From: VYFG01 sp965213885
Lineage (GTDB): Bacteria; Pseudomonadota; Gammaproteobacteria; Arenicellales; Poriferihabitantaceae
Length of the DNA stretch: 64,000 bases
NCBI GenBank assembly: GCA_965213885.1
Contig: OZ243919.1
Location: forward strand, 1,116,001 to 1,180,000
Direction of reading: 5' to 3'
Shown here: positions 1 to 9,232 of the stretch, one piece after another
Layout of the letters: each line of letters starts with the position of its first letter
Position numbering within the stretch: the first letter of the stretch is position 1
Made by a program: the position numbers and the translations under genes
The notes under the pieces: model-generated
Database searches by the model: none
Told to the model about the DNA's origin: nothing
What the model saw: the letters and a program-made list of their open reading frames with translations, nothing else

Positions 1-1248
1 CATTTCACGGCGACGGGCCCCGGGGATTCCTCGGGGGGCAGCCTGGCACTGTGGGGCCGTGCGGCGCACTCGAGCTTCGATGGCAGGGAGGGGACGTTCT
101 CGCTGGACGGAGAGGCGACCACGGCGCTGCTGGGGACCGACTATGCGCGGGGCAAGTGGCTGGTGGGCCTGGCGCTGCTGCAGAGCGGCGGGGAAGGCGG
201 TTACCGGGATACGGAGACCGGGTCCCGCGCCGCGTCGCAGCTCTGTACGGATGCCGATCATGACATGGACCCGCAGACGAGGGAGGTTCTGTGCGGCGGT
301 GCGGTCCGGGAGGGCGATGGAACGGTGGAGTCGTCGCTGACGGCGGCGGTTCCCTATGGCGCGATCCGGGTATCGGAGAGGCTGAAGCTCTGGGGCGCGC
401 TGGGTTACGGCACGGGCGAAGTGACCCTCAAGCCGGAGGTGGGCGGCTCGCTTCGCTCCGACCTCACCTGGACGATGGCGTCGGCGGGCCTTCGGGGGGA
501 TGTGATCGCGCTGCCGGCACAGGGATCCGGTCCGGCCCTGGTGATCACCTCGGATGCACTGTGGTCGCGGACGGAGTCGGACCGGACCAGCGAACTGGCA
601 GCGTCGGACTCTGATGTAACCCGCCTGCGACTCGGTCTGGAGGGCAGCTGGCGCATCGCCACCGAGGGCGGAGGTCATGTCACGCCGAAGGTGGAGCTGG
701 GACTGCGCCGGGACGGCGGGGATGCGGAGAGTGGATCGGGGGTGGAGGTTGGCGGGGGCATTGCCTGGGTGGACCCGAGCCTTGGTCTCTCACTCGACCT
801 GTCGGGCCGTACGCTGATCACGCATGAGGCGGATGATCTCGAGGACCGTGGGTTTGCGGCTTCGCTTGCGTTCGATCCGGACCCGGCCTCGGAGCGTGGC
901 CTGTCGCTTGCGCTTCGTCAGGAGATGGGCGGACAGGCCGAGGGCGGGCTTGATGCGCTGTTCCGGGCCGATCCGCTGGAGGACCGCACGGGCAGCGGCG
1001 AGACTGCCGCCCGCTGGACGGTGGAGGCGGCCTATGGCTTCCCGGCACTGGGGGGCCGTTTCACGGGCAGTCCCCATGCGGGGATCGGGTTCATGGGAGA
1101 CGGCCGGGACGTGACGGTTGGTTGGCGGCTGTCGCCGGTATCGTCGGGTGTGCCGGACGTGTCCTTCGGGGTCCGGGCGACGCGGCGGGAGAGCCTTGGG
1201 ACCGCCCCGACGCATGGGGTGGGATTCGAGATGACCGTGCGGTGGTGA
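1..1248 (+). CDS. Autotransporter-type outer-membrane beta-barrel protein, C-terminal part
   Basis: The frame is open from the first base, so the gene begins left of the window and only its last 415 residues are visible. It would form a membrane-embedded barrel in the outer membrane. The visible part has alternating hydrophobic and polar residues and many Gly, Ser and Thr with repeated short strands, such as LALWGRAAHSSF, KLWGALGYGTGEV and GRTLITHEADD. It ends in GFEMTVRW, and a C-terminal aromatic residue on an amphipathic strand is the usual BAM recognition signal. Autotransporter barrels are about 270-300 residues, so some passenger-proximal sequence is probably included. The passenger and its function are not visible. 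It converges on the next gene across a perfect palindrome. The family call is fairly sure; the specific role is unknown. Confidence 0.7.
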   Translation, partial: HFTATGPGDSSGGSLALWGRAAHSSFDGREGTFSLDGEATTALLGTDYARGKWLVGLALLQSGGEGGYRDTETGSRAASQLCTDADHDMDPQTREVLCGGAVREGDGTVESSLTAAVPYGAIRVSERLKLWGALGYGTGEVTLKPEVGGSLRSDLTWTMASAGLRGDVIALPAQGSGPALVITSDALWSRTESDRTSELAASDSDVTRLRLGLEGSWRIATEGGGHVTPKVELGLRRDGGDAESGSGVEVGGGIAWVDPSLGLSLDLSGRTLITHEADDLEDRGFAASLAFDPDPASERGLSLALRQEMGGQAEGGLDALFRADPLEDRTGSGETAARWTVEAAYGFPALGGRFTGSPHAGIGFMGDGRDVTVGWRLSPVSSGVPDVSFGVRATRRESLGTAPTHGVGFEMTVRW

Positions 1249-1263
1249 GTGCCAGAGGAATCT

Positions 1264-1279
1264 CCGGCCTGCAGGCCGG
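1264..1279. terminator. Palindrome between convergent genes, possible bidirectional terminator
   Basis: CCGGCCTGCAGGCCGG is a perfect 16-base palindrome (8-bp arms) in the 71-base gap between the two convergent genes. There is no T run on either side, so intrinsic termination is uncertain. Confidence 0.35.
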
Positions 1280-1319
1280 GAAGCACACGCACAGAGAGAA
1301 TCTTGCCGAGCAGCAGTTC

Positions 1320-2912
1320 TCAGTCGATCGATTCGGCACGAACTCCGACAAGATTGCGCTCGGCTCCGCCGAAGGCCAGGCCAATCAGGTGTATCGGCTC
1401 ACGGCGATCCCGGTACTGCTCCCCATATCCACGCGCCCGCATCTGGGCCATGGCACGGCCCAGTGCTTCTTCCGTATCCCCTTCGCCCTCCGCCATCTTG
1501 AACTCCAGCACGAACACCTGCCCTCCATGAAACACCACCATGTCCGCACGGCCGTGGCTGGAGACATCCTCCACCCGGAGATCCACCCCGATGGTCCGGA
1601 ATCCCATGTACAGCAGGCTCGCATACCAGGATTCGTAGCGCCCAAGGCCCCCGCTGTCATGCCACGGATACGGAACCCCCGCCAGAAATGACTTGAGGCA
1701 CTCTCCGAACCCGTCAAAATCATTCTCCCCGAGCAAACGGGCCAGCTCCTCCCCCTGGTCACCGGCCACCACTCCGCGGCGGGTCACATGTTCCAGCAAC
1801 CCCTGGTTCAGGCTCTGCTGCACCTCGAAATTCGGGTAGTCCAACCGGTACAGGGTTCGGGGACCCCGGTGCTCCTCCCCGGTGATCGTCAGATACCCCG
1901 TCTGGAACAGCAATGCATCTACCCCAATATCTCCCACATCGAACTTCGAGATCAGCCGGTCATCAGCCATCCGGTTCTCCAGTTCCATCGGGCTCACCTC
2001 CTTCTCCATCAGCAACCGGAACAGGAATTCCGGTGAACCGGTCTCGAACCACCAGGACTTGAACTCCCGATTCCGGAACAGCAGCAACACGTCGAAGGGA
2101 TTGTAGACCTTTTCCTCCCCCAGCCAGTGGTACCCGTTGTACCAGTGGCGGACCTCCTCCCGATCCAGCCCCGGCAACTCCGGGGCGAAGACCGTGTCGA
2201 GATCTGCATCCGTGTAGCCGCAGATCGTGGCGTACCTCGAATCCAGACTGATGTCCTCCAGGTTGTTCAATCCCGAAAACAGGCTCACCTTGGAGAACAT
2301 GCTCACCCCGGTGACCAGGACGAACCGGACGTGCTCGGCGCTGCCCTTGATGATCCCGTAGAACCCCCGCAGGTAGTCTCGATTCTTCCTGGCAAGGTCC
2401 GGGTCTCCGAGCACGTCCAGGATCGGCTTGTCGTACTCGTCCACCAGCACAACCACCTGCTGGCCCGTAGCGTGATGGAGACGGTCCAGAATGTTCCGGA
2501 GGCGTCTGGAACCCGTGTCGGATGAGTTGGCAGGAACAAGATCGTGACGGCGTTCGATGCTCTCCAGCTGTTCGATGATGTCCCCCTCAATCTCTCCCGG
2601 CTCGTTGTACTTTCCATCGAAGCTGAGCCGCACCACCGGGTGCTGTACCGACCAGTCCCAGTGACTGTGAATGCTCAGCCCCCGGAACAGTTCCTCGCTG
2701 CCCTCGAACAGGGACCGCAGGGTGTCCACCAGGAGGCTCTTGCCGAACCGGCGGGGACGGGACAGGAAATAGAAGTCGCCTTGATCGACCAGGTTCCGGA
2801 TGAGGGGGGTCTTGTCGACGTAATAGCAGTCCCTCTCCCGGATGGTCCGGAAGGACTGGATTCCGATGGGGAGTTTGCGGCGCTTCGAGTCGTTTGATTC
2901 GGGTGGGGTCAT
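1320..2912 (-). CDS. AAA-ATPase-like protein with C-terminal PD-(D/E)XK nuclease-like domain (DUF1703 type)
   Basis: A 530-residue protein. The N-terminal AAA-ATPase-like half opens with the family's typical IGIQSFRTIRE and YYVDKTPLI segments. It then has a degenerate Walker A, RPRRFGKSLLVDTL, and a Walker B, VVVLVDEYDKPI. The C-terminal 150 residues resemble the PD-(D/E)XK_9 fold: RADMVVFHGG followed by VFVLEFKMAEG supplies the D...ExK signature. Members are widespread, often multicopy and sporadically distributed; their biological role is not established. An in-frame ATG lies 18 codons further upstream (position 2966), but the ATG at 2912 is preceded by AGAGGAAG at good spacing, so I use that. 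No partner gene is adjacent. Confidence 0.85.
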   Translation of the reverse strand: MTPPESNDSKRRKLPIGIQSFRTIRERDCYYVDKTPLIRNLVDQGDFYFLSRPRRFGKSLLVDTLRSLFEGSEELFRGLSIHSHWDWSVQHPVVRLSFDGKYNEPGEIEGDIIEQLESIERRHDLVPANSSDTGSRRLRNILDRLHHATGQQVVVLVDEYDKPILDVLGDPDLARKNRDYLRGFYGIIKGSAEHVRFVLVTGVSMFSKVSLFSGLNNLEDISLDSRYATICGYTDADLDTVFAPELPGLDREEVRHWYNGYHWLGEEKVYNPFDVLLLFRNREFKSWWFETGSPEFLFRLLMEKEVSPMELENRMADDRLISKFDVGDIGVDALLFQTGYLTITGEEHRGPRTLYRLDYPNFEVQQSLNQGLLEHVTRRGVVAGDQGEELARLLGENDFDGFGECLKSFLAGVPYPWHDSGGLGRYESWYASLLYMGFRTIGVDLRVEDVSSHGRADMVVFHGGQVFVLEFKMAEGEGDTEEALGRAMAQMRARGYGEQYRDRREPIHLIGLAFGGAERNLVGVRAESID

Positions 2913-3077
2913 CGGAGCTTCCTCTCGATTGCAATGATAACACCCTCCGGGAACCTGCACTTTCACGCCTTCCTGGAAAGAAGGAAATGGAAAAGGCTAT
3001 TTTCCTGCCCTGGTCTGCCGACATCTTCGGCCAGCCAATTCATTGTTGGCTGCTCGGGCACCCGGAGGACGTGCAGG

Positions 3078-3720
3078 ACACATCCATGTCGATACGCTCA
3101 CCCCAGAGCTCCCGGTTCCTTTCATCAGGGATGTGGCCCCAATTCATCCAGATGACACCATAGGACGGCTCTTCAGGATAGGCTGAACACTCCATAGTCG
3201 GTAAGGTAGAGATTCCCGGATGAGTGCACTCTTCCACGAACCAAGCGAATCCCGGCCTGAAATCGCTATCCCCCCCGGGCCCTTGAGCTCAATCTCTTCG
3301 GGAAGGTGGACCAGGAATATCCCAAACATCCTGGAAGACGGCGTCCACCTGCAGCACGGTGACCTCTTCTGGCTGGAGATCCATCGTAATCTGACGCACC
3401 TCCCCCCCCCAGGGCATTCTGAGGACCCCGGGGCGGGCCCAGATGGAGTCCGAGGTGTCGATGATCATGGCGATGCTGTTGATTCCCTCGGGACGCCCGA
3501 CGACAGAAAGAGCCCGCCGTCAATGAAATGCCGGTTGGGAACACTCCAGCTGTAGTCCCGGCTGACAGCATCCCTCATGTGACGGCGCAGCAGGGTTCTC
3601 CAGTCCATGGTGCGGATGCCCATACCCGTCACTCCGGTCGCCACGCCCCCGATCCTCCAGGCAGTGACAGCGCCTACCGGCCAGTCGAGGCCCGTGCCCA
3701 GCAGTATGGCGACATCCCGG
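3078..3720 (-). pseudogene. Broken VWA-like DUF2201 family gene
   Basis: No single open frame covers this stretch, but minus-strand translation in successive frames gives the DUF2201 order. First comes DWRTLLRRHMRDAVSRDYSW with VPNRHFIDGGLFLSS. A frameshift follows, then IAMIIDTSDSI (the VWA metal-site strand, normally DTSGS) and EEVTVLQVDAVFQDV. After more frame changes there is YPEEPSYGVIWMNWG and LWGERIDMDV, matching the family's C-terminus. Intact members have an N-terminal metallopeptidase-like domain plus a VWA-like domain and usually sit beside a MoxR-type AAA ATPase; none is present here. The region between fragments is partly lost. The family call rests on motif recall, not a search. 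Confidence 0.65.
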
Positions 3721-3769
3721 GTGTGCAGCTTCCTGACGGCGGGCCGCCTGGTGACTCCCGGGGGGTGAC

Positions 3770-5290
3770 TCAGTTGCCTGGCCCGGGATAGGTTTTCCGG
3801 AGTTCGCGTTTCAGAATCTTTCCGGCCACGTTGCGGGGAAACTCGTCCAGTATCAATGCGTTGGTGATTCTCTGGAATTTAGCATCAACCCGCTGGTTCA
3901 CCCATTCCACCAGTTCTCCGGGGGATACGGCCCATGAGACCGTGACGGCGGCGACCGGAACCTCTCCCCATTTGCTGTCCTCCACCCCGAACACCGCCAC
4001 TTCATTTACCGCAGGATGCCGGATGACAATTTCCTCGATGTCCCTGGGGTAGACATTGACTCCGCCGCTGATGATCATGTCCTTGGCACGGTCGACCAGG
4101 TACAGGTAGCCGTCTTCGTCGAGGTAGCCGAGGTCGCCGGAGCGGAGCCAGCAGCCGTGAAATGACGTCTGCGTGAGATCGGGGCGGTTATGATAGCCGG
4201 GCATCACCATGGGACCGGTGCCGCAGATTTCCCCGATCTCACCCGTCGCTAGCGGAGTGCCCGATTCATCCAGAATGGCGATGTCGTTGAAAAACGCGGG
4301 TCTGCCCACGGACCCGGCCTTGCGTACGGATTCGTTGCGGTCGAGTATGGTCATGAAACCTTCGGTGACGCCGTACAGTTCGTAGAACCGGTTCGGGAGC
4401 TGTTCGTTGATGATCTGCTTGTAGCGCAGGTGCAGCGGCGCACCCACGTTGTGGATCATCTCAAGGGAGGCCAGCCTGTCCGGACGATACTCAGAGCTGC
4501 CCAGGATCGAGATGATCTGGGCAGGTACCATCACGACGTGTGTGACCCGATGGCGTTCGATGTCGCGGATCACCGCATCGGCATCGAAATGCCGGTGCAT
4601 GATGTAGCGGCAGCCGAGGAGCATCCAGGGCATGAGACCGAGCATGGCGCCGTTGAAGATGATGGACCCGGCATGCAGGCAGACGCTTTCCGGGGTCATT
4701 CGCCAGGCATTTCCAAACAGGGTGCAGTACATGCTGCGAATACGGTGGGTATGGACAATACCCTTGGGCAGTCCGGTGGTGCCGCTGGAGTACATGATGT
4801 TGTACACATCTTCCGGCTCCACCGGGACTTTGGGATCCCGGGTGGAGGCGGAAGCCACGAGGTCCGCATAGGAGAGAAAGCCGGCGGACTGCTCCCCGGT
4901 CATGATCAGTCCGTCCGGCATCAGGTCCGGCAGGTCTCCACGGATCGCCTCCAGGTTGGGCGCCTGGTCCGCAGACGCCAGCACCACCCTGACCCCGGCA
5001 TCCCCGAGCAGGGTGCGGAGCCCGCTGGGCTGCAGCAGGACGCTGCACGGCACAATCACCAGCCCGCTGACTGCCGCCGCCCAGTAGCTCGCCATCAGTT
5101 CAAGGCTGTTCGGCAGAACGGTGGCGAAGCGGTCCCCCTTCTGCAGGCCAAGCCCCAACAGGGCGTTGGCCAGGCGGTTGACCTTCTCGTTCAGCGACGC
5201 GAAGTTCCAGGTCCGGCCCTCGAAATCCAGCGCCGGAGCGTCACCGCGATATCTGGCGTGATGCGGCAGGAGGCGGGAAATGGTTGGCAT
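3770..5290 (-). CDS. AMP-dependent acyl-CoA synthetase/ligase
   Basis: A 506-residue class I adenylate-forming enzyme, expected to activate a carboxylic (fatty) acid to acyl-AMP and then acyl-CoA in the cytoplasm. Motifs appear in the correct order: the P-loop-like signature YSSGTTGLPKG near residue 170, ELYGVTEG near 310, the hinge and ribose-binding RSGDLGYLDEDGYLYLVDR near 390, and GGVNVYPRDIEE. The C-terminal FPRNVAGKILKRELRKTY carries the catalytic lysine. Length fits the family. The substrate cannot be read from sequence; medium/long-chain fatty acid or an aromatic acid are both possible. It lies 111 bases downstream of the transporter permease on the same strand, so it may be co-transcribed. 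Confidence 0.85.
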   Translation of the reverse strand: MPTISRLLPHHARYRGDAPALDFEGRTWNFASLNEKVNRLANALLGLGLQKGDRFATVLPNSLELMASYWAAAVSGLVIVPCSVLLQPSGLRTLLGDAGVRVVLASADQAPNLEAIRGDLPDLMPDGLIMTGEQSAGFLSYADLVASASTRDPKVPVEPEDVYNIMYSSGTTGLPKGIVHTHRIRSMYCTLFGNAWRMTPESVCLHAGSIIFNGAMLGLMPWMLLGCRYIMHRHFDADAVIRDIERHRVTHVVMVPAQIISILGSSEYRPDRLASLEMIHNVGAPLHLRYKQIINEQLPNRFYELYGVTEGFMTILDRNESVRKAGSVGRPAFFNDIAILDESGTPLATGEIGEICGTGPMVMPGYHNRPDLTQTSFHGCWLRSGDLGYLDEDGYLYLVDRAKDMIISGGVNVYPRDIEEIVIRHPAVNEVAVFGVEDSKWGEVPVAAVTVSWAVSPGELVEWVNQRVDAKFQRITNALILDEFPRNVAGKILKRELRKTYPGPGN

Positions 5291-5401
5291 GGGAATCGGC
5301 GGGTTTATTGTGCAATGTACCCAAACTGTATGGGGTCCGCCAGTCCCGGATCACGAATGCCACCAGATCCGGCAACCGGTATTGCATCGGGAAGACCGTT
5401 T

Positions 5402-6379
5402 TCAGTGGCTTCGAATCCTCGGATCCAAAGCATCCCGCAGGCCGTCGCCGATGTAATTCACCGACAGCACGGTCAGCGAGATGGCAAGTCCGGGCCAGAC
5501 CACGCGCTCTGGGTAGAGTTCCATCCGGTTGACTGCATCGAACAGGAGTTTGCCCCAGGTCGGGAAATCCGGCGGGAAACCGAAGCCGAGGAAGGAAAGG
5601 GCCGATTCCGTGATGATCGCCGTGGCGATGCCGAGCGTCGCGGACACCATGATCGGTGAAAGCACGTTGGGAAGGACATGCCGCAGGATCATCTTCGACG
5701 GTGAAGTGCCGATAGACCGTGCGGCCAGAACGAATTCACGTTCCTTGAGGGCCAGGACATCACCGCGGACGATACGGGCGGTCTGCATCCAGGAGGTAAT
5801 GCCGACGAGCGTCACGATCAGGACGAAGATGCCGCCCTCGGGTCCGAAGGTGGCAGACAGCGGCGCTCGGAAGAGGAGGACGGCGACCAGCAAGAGGGGC
5901 AGCAGGGGCAGTGCGAGAAACAGATCGGTCAGGCGCATCAGCAGTCCGTCCAGTCTTTGGAAATACCCCGCAAGCACCCCGATCATGGTGCCGATCACCA
6001 GGCTGAGGAGCATGGCCGTGAGACCGACGGCAATGGACACCTGTCCGCCCGACAGGAGGCGCGCGAGGATGTCCCGTCCGAGGTTATCGGTGCCGAGCGG
6101 GTGCGCCCAGCCCACCTTTGCGCCCGTATCCCAGAGCGTGACGTAGACGGGGCGCATGTCCCTTAGCTTGATGAAATCACGGCCCGTGGGGACGAATTGG
6201 GGGTCGTTCCAGTAGACCAGGGGGCCGGCGAGGATCGCCAGTACAATCAGGGCGAAGACGATCATGCCCACCAGTGCCCCGCGGTGAGTCCTGAACTGCC
6301 TCCAGACATCCCACCACTGCGAGCGGCTGGCTTCTGCGGAGCCTTTGCCGCCACCGGCCTGTTCCCGGAATTCAGTCAT
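5402..6379 (-). CDS. Peptide/oligopeptide ABC transporter permease (OppC/DppC type)
   Basis: A 325-residue inner-membrane permease. It has an OppC_N-like cytoplasmic start with a first membrane segment (LVGMIVFALIVLAILAGPLV), a periplasmic loop, and five further hydrophobic segments. The conserved EAA loop EREFVLAARSIGTSPSKMI docks the ATPase. GFGFPPDFPTWGKLL near the end is typical of OppC/DppC proteins. A longer frame runs upstream, but the ATG at 6379 overlaps the end of the OppB-type gene by 8 bases, indicating translational coupling, and I use it. The ligand (peptide, glutathione or nickel) is not determinable. Confidence 0.88.
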   Translation of the reverse strand: MTEFREQAGGGKGSAEASRSQWWDVWRQFRTHRGALVGMIVFALIVLAILAGPLVYWNDPQFVPTGRDFIKLRDMRPVYVTLWDTGAKVGWAHPLGTDNLGRDILARLLSGGQVSIAVGLTAMLLSLVIGTMIGVLAGYFQRLDGLLMRLTDLFLALPLLPLLLVAVLLFRAPLSATFGPEGGIFVLIVTLVGITSWMQTARIVRGDVLALKEREFVLAARSIGTSPSKMILRHVLPNVLSPIMVSATLGIATAIITESALSFLGFGFPPDFPTWGKLLFDAVNRMELYPERVVWPGLAISLTVLSVNYIGDGLRDALDPRIRSH

Positions 6380-7379
6380 AACGGATCCGCGGATCAAGAA
6401 TGCCGTAGAGGATGTCGGCAATCAGGTTGAACAGCACGATCAGGACGGCGAAGATGAAGGTCAGTGTCTGGACCATGGGAAGGTCGTTGGCCTGGATGGC
6501 CGTGATGAGGAGATGACCGATGCCGTTCACCTTGAACACCTGTTCGGTGATGATCGCTCCGCCGAAAATGGCGGGGACACCGAGTGCGATGACGGTGACA
6601 ACCGGGATCAGGGAATTGCGCAGGACATGCACCAGTACCACCGTGCGCTCGGACAACCCCTTGGCCCGTGCGGTGCGCACATAGTCCTCGCCGAGATTGT
6701 CCAGCATCGAGGCCCGCATGAAGCGGCTGAGCTGCGACGTGATCTGCAGGGCAAGCACCATGACGGGGAGGATCATCTGTTTCAGCTGGACCAGGAAGCT
6801 TTCCCAGTCGTTCACGACATGCGTGGTATTGTAGATGGAGGGGAACCATCCGAGCTGGACCGAAAAGACCACGATGGCAAGTACTCCGGAGAAGAACGGC
6901 GGAATGGCAAATCCGATCATCGTGATGAAGGTTCCAGCCTGATCAAAGACCGAATACTGGCGATAGGCCGAATAGATCCCGATCGGCAGGGCGATCAGCA
7001 CGGCCACCACGTAGGCTACGCCCACCACCCAGAGTGTCTGCGGGATGCGTTGTACCACGATGTCCATGACCGGTGAACGGGTCTGCCACGAGATTACGCG
7101 CTGGTCGCCCTCGGCAAAGGTGGTCCCGAGGAGCGTATCCACGAGAACCATCGGCTCGACCACGAAAAACTGGTGCAGCCACTTGCCGAAGCGGATGTGT
7201 ACGGGCTGTCCGAGGCCGAGAGCCTCGCGCATCTTCTCCTTGACTTCCGGCGGCACGGTCAGCGGAACCTGCGCCATGGGATCGCCGGGGGCAAGTTCCA
7301 GAAGAAGAAAGATGACCAGGCTGATGAACAGCAGCGTAGGGGCGGCGAGGACCAGGCGTCTGATGGTGTAGGTCAGCAT
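6372..7379 (-). CDS. Peptide/oligopeptide ABC transporter permease (OppB/DppB type)
   Basis: A 335-residue inner-membrane permease starting MLTYTIRRLVLAAPTLLFIS, the classic OppB/DppB first membrane segment. Next come LAPGDPMAQVPLTVPP, further membrane spans and the EAA loop DYVRTARAKGLSERTVVL. It ends ADILYGILDPRIRYD, the family's usual tail. The track frame has 15 extra codons upstream that lack homology, so the start at 7379 is preferred. It would form the heterodimeric channel with the OppC-type protein it overlaps. The periplasmic loop between the first two spans is long, as is common in this family. Confidence 0.88.
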   Translation of the reverse strand: MLTYTIRRLVLAAPTLLFISLVIFLLLELAPGDPMAQVPLTVPPEVKEKMREALGLGQPVHIRFGKWLHQFFVVEPMVLVDTLLGTTFAEGDQRVISWQTRSPVMDIVVQRIPQTLWVVGVAYVVAVLIALPIGIYSAYRQYSVFDQAGTFITMIGFAIPPFFSGVLAIVVFSVQLGWFPSIYNTTHVVNDWESFLVQLKQMILPVMVLALQITSQLSRFMRASMLDNLGEDYVRTARAKGLSERTVVLVHVLRNSLIPVVTVIALGVPAIFGGAIITEQVFKVNGIGHLLITAIQANDLPMVQTLTFIFAVLIVLFNLIADILYGILDPRIRYD

Positions 7380-7531
7380 CTCGGGCCTGATCCTGTCGCG
7401 GTATCCGGTGCAGATACCCGGCAAGTGGAGGCAAACGGTTTCAGGCTACGCCATGGCATCTTGCGTGAACAGCCTTCGGCGCTTCGGCCATCGCCGCAAC
7501 CTGCGGGGGGATGGGCGACCACCCCCGGACA

Positions 7532-9232
7532 CTATCTGATTCGATACCAGTCGGCGACGTTCCAGAGTTCGCTGTCCCAGACATTGAGAATTACGCCGCC
7601 GAGACTGCTGGCATGGGCGGAAAGTCGTCCCCGGTGAACCAGCGGAATCATCACGACTTCCTGCATCAGCATGTCGTTGAGCTCCCGCGCGATGCGTCCC
7701 CGGTCGCTGATGTCCGCCGTCTGCGTCAGTTCCTTGTGGAGTGCATCGTACGCGGGGTCGCAGTAGCGTGGAATGTTGGCCCCCTGCCACTGGGTATCAG
7801 GGCGCGGAATGTCCGAGCAGAGCCAGTTCGCCAGGTAGGACTGCGGGTCGGTGCCGCTGAAGTTGTTCGCGTACATCTCAAGGTCGGCATAGAATTTCTG
7901 GTAAGTATCGGGTGAGCCCGGATCACTGCCGAAAAAGACCGATGCGTCGATATTGCGAAGTTCAGCCGCCACACCGATTTCTGACCACCACTGCTTGATC
8001 AACACCTGGAAGTCCTGGCGCACCGCATTGGTGGAGGTCTGGTAAAGGACGCTCAGCTCCACGCCATCCTTTTCGCGGACGCCGTCGCCGTTCGAATCGA
8101 TCCAACCTGCCTGATCAAGCAGCGCATTCGCCCCGGGGATGTCCTGGACCAGGCAACCGTCGTTGGCCGATGATGCGTAGATATCGGGTGCCGGGACGAC
8201 GTTGCAGGTCGGCTTGCCGGCCTTGCCGTAGCCGATTTCAACCAGCAGGTCCCGGTCGATCGCCATGGACATCGCCTTACGAATATTGATGTCCGAAAGG
8301 AAGGGGTGCGGATGCGCTGCCGTGGAGCGCTCGCCTTCGGGTAGCCCCGGATCGGGGTTGGTGAGGTTGACCATGATTCTCTCGACCAGTGAACCGAAGC
8401 CCGCGATCGGCTTGCCCATGCCGCCTTTCTCCATCTCGGCAATGACGTCGGGCGCCAGCTGCAGGTTCCAGGCATAGTCGAATTCACCGGTCTCCATCAC
8501 TGCGCGTCCCGCCGCGGTGGCGTCGCCGCCGCCCTTAAGGGTCAACGTCGCGAAGGCCGGTTTGTCCGGGTCCCGGTAGTTCGGATTCGCTTCCATGGTG
8601 ATCACGTCATTGGGGCGGAATTCCACCACCCTGAACGGGCCGGTACCGAAGGGATTGAAGTTCTGTTCGGTACAGTTCGGGGCTGCCGCGCCCAGACAGT
8701 CCGCGAACTGCGCGGCCTGGATGATCGGACTTTCGGCGCCCACGAATGGGCCATAGGGAAACGGGGTGGGCCCCTCGAAAGTGATTCTTACCGTATGCAT
8801 GTCGGTTGCCTCGACATCACTGACTCCCGAGAATTTCGCCAGCTGGGCGCAGCCGCCGTCGGTGTGCATGCAGTAGTCCGCGGTGAACTTGACGTCGGCT
8901 GAGGTGAAGGGCGTGCCGTCGGACCACAGGATGTCATCGCGCAGCTTCCAGGTAATCGAGGTCAGGTCCTCGCTCACGCCGCCATTCGAGACGGTCGGGA
9001 TTTCGGCTGCAAGCCAGGGCATCATGTTGCCGCCTTCGTCATATCGCGCCAGGGGTTCGATGATCAGGCTTGCGCTTTCAATATCCTTCGTGCCACCCGA
9101 CAGGAACGGGTTCAGGGTGGAAGGCGCCTGCCAGTAGATGATATTGACATGTCCGTCACGACCCTGTTGGGCCATGGCCATGGGAGTCAGGGCCAGCGCG
9201 GCAGTGGCGAGGCCGATGGCAAGGAGTTTCAT
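7532..9232 (-). CDS. Peptide ABC transporter substrate-binding protein (OppA/DppA family)
   Basis: A 566-residue periplasmic solute-binding protein of family 5. Residues 1-21 (MKLLAIGLATAALALTPMAMA) form a signal peptide with an AMA cleavage site and no lipobox cysteine. The mature part has hallmark segments: STLNPFLSGGTKD, LAAEIPTVSNGG, WSDGTPFTSADVKFT, FNPFGTGPFRVVEF and KAMSMAIDRDLLVEIGYG. It delivers the ligand to the permease pair encoded just downstream; the 152-base gap before oppB shows no obvious barrier. Its promoter must lie in the IS-remnant region upstream. Ligand identity is not visible. Confidence 0.88.
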   Translation of the reverse strand: MKLLAIGLATAALALTPMAMAQQGRDGHVNIIYWQAPSTLNPFLSGGTKDIESASLIIEPLARYDEGGNMMPWLAAEIPTVSNGGVSEDLTSITWKLRDDILWSDGTPFTSADVKFTADYCMHTDGGCAQLAKFSGVSDVEATDMHTVRITFEGPTPFPYGPFVGAESPIIQAAQFADCLGAAAPNCTEQNFNPFGTGPFRVVEFRPNDVITMEANPNYRDPDKPAFATLTLKGGGDATAAGRAVMETGEFDYAWNLQLAPDVIAEMEKGGMGKPIAGFGSLVERIMVNLTNPDPGLPEGERSTAAHPHPFLSDINIRKAMSMAIDRDLLVEIGYGKAGKPTCNVVPAPDIYASSANDGCLVQDIPGANALLDQAGWIDSNGDGVREKDGVELSVLYQTSTNAVRQDFQVLIKQWWSEIGVAAELRNIDASVFFGSDPGSPDTYQKFYADLEMYANNFSGTDPQSYLANWLCSDIPRPDTQWQGANIPRYCDPAYDALHKELTQTADISDRGRIARELNDMLMQEVVMIPLVHRGRLSAHASSLGGVILNVWDSELWNVADWYRIR

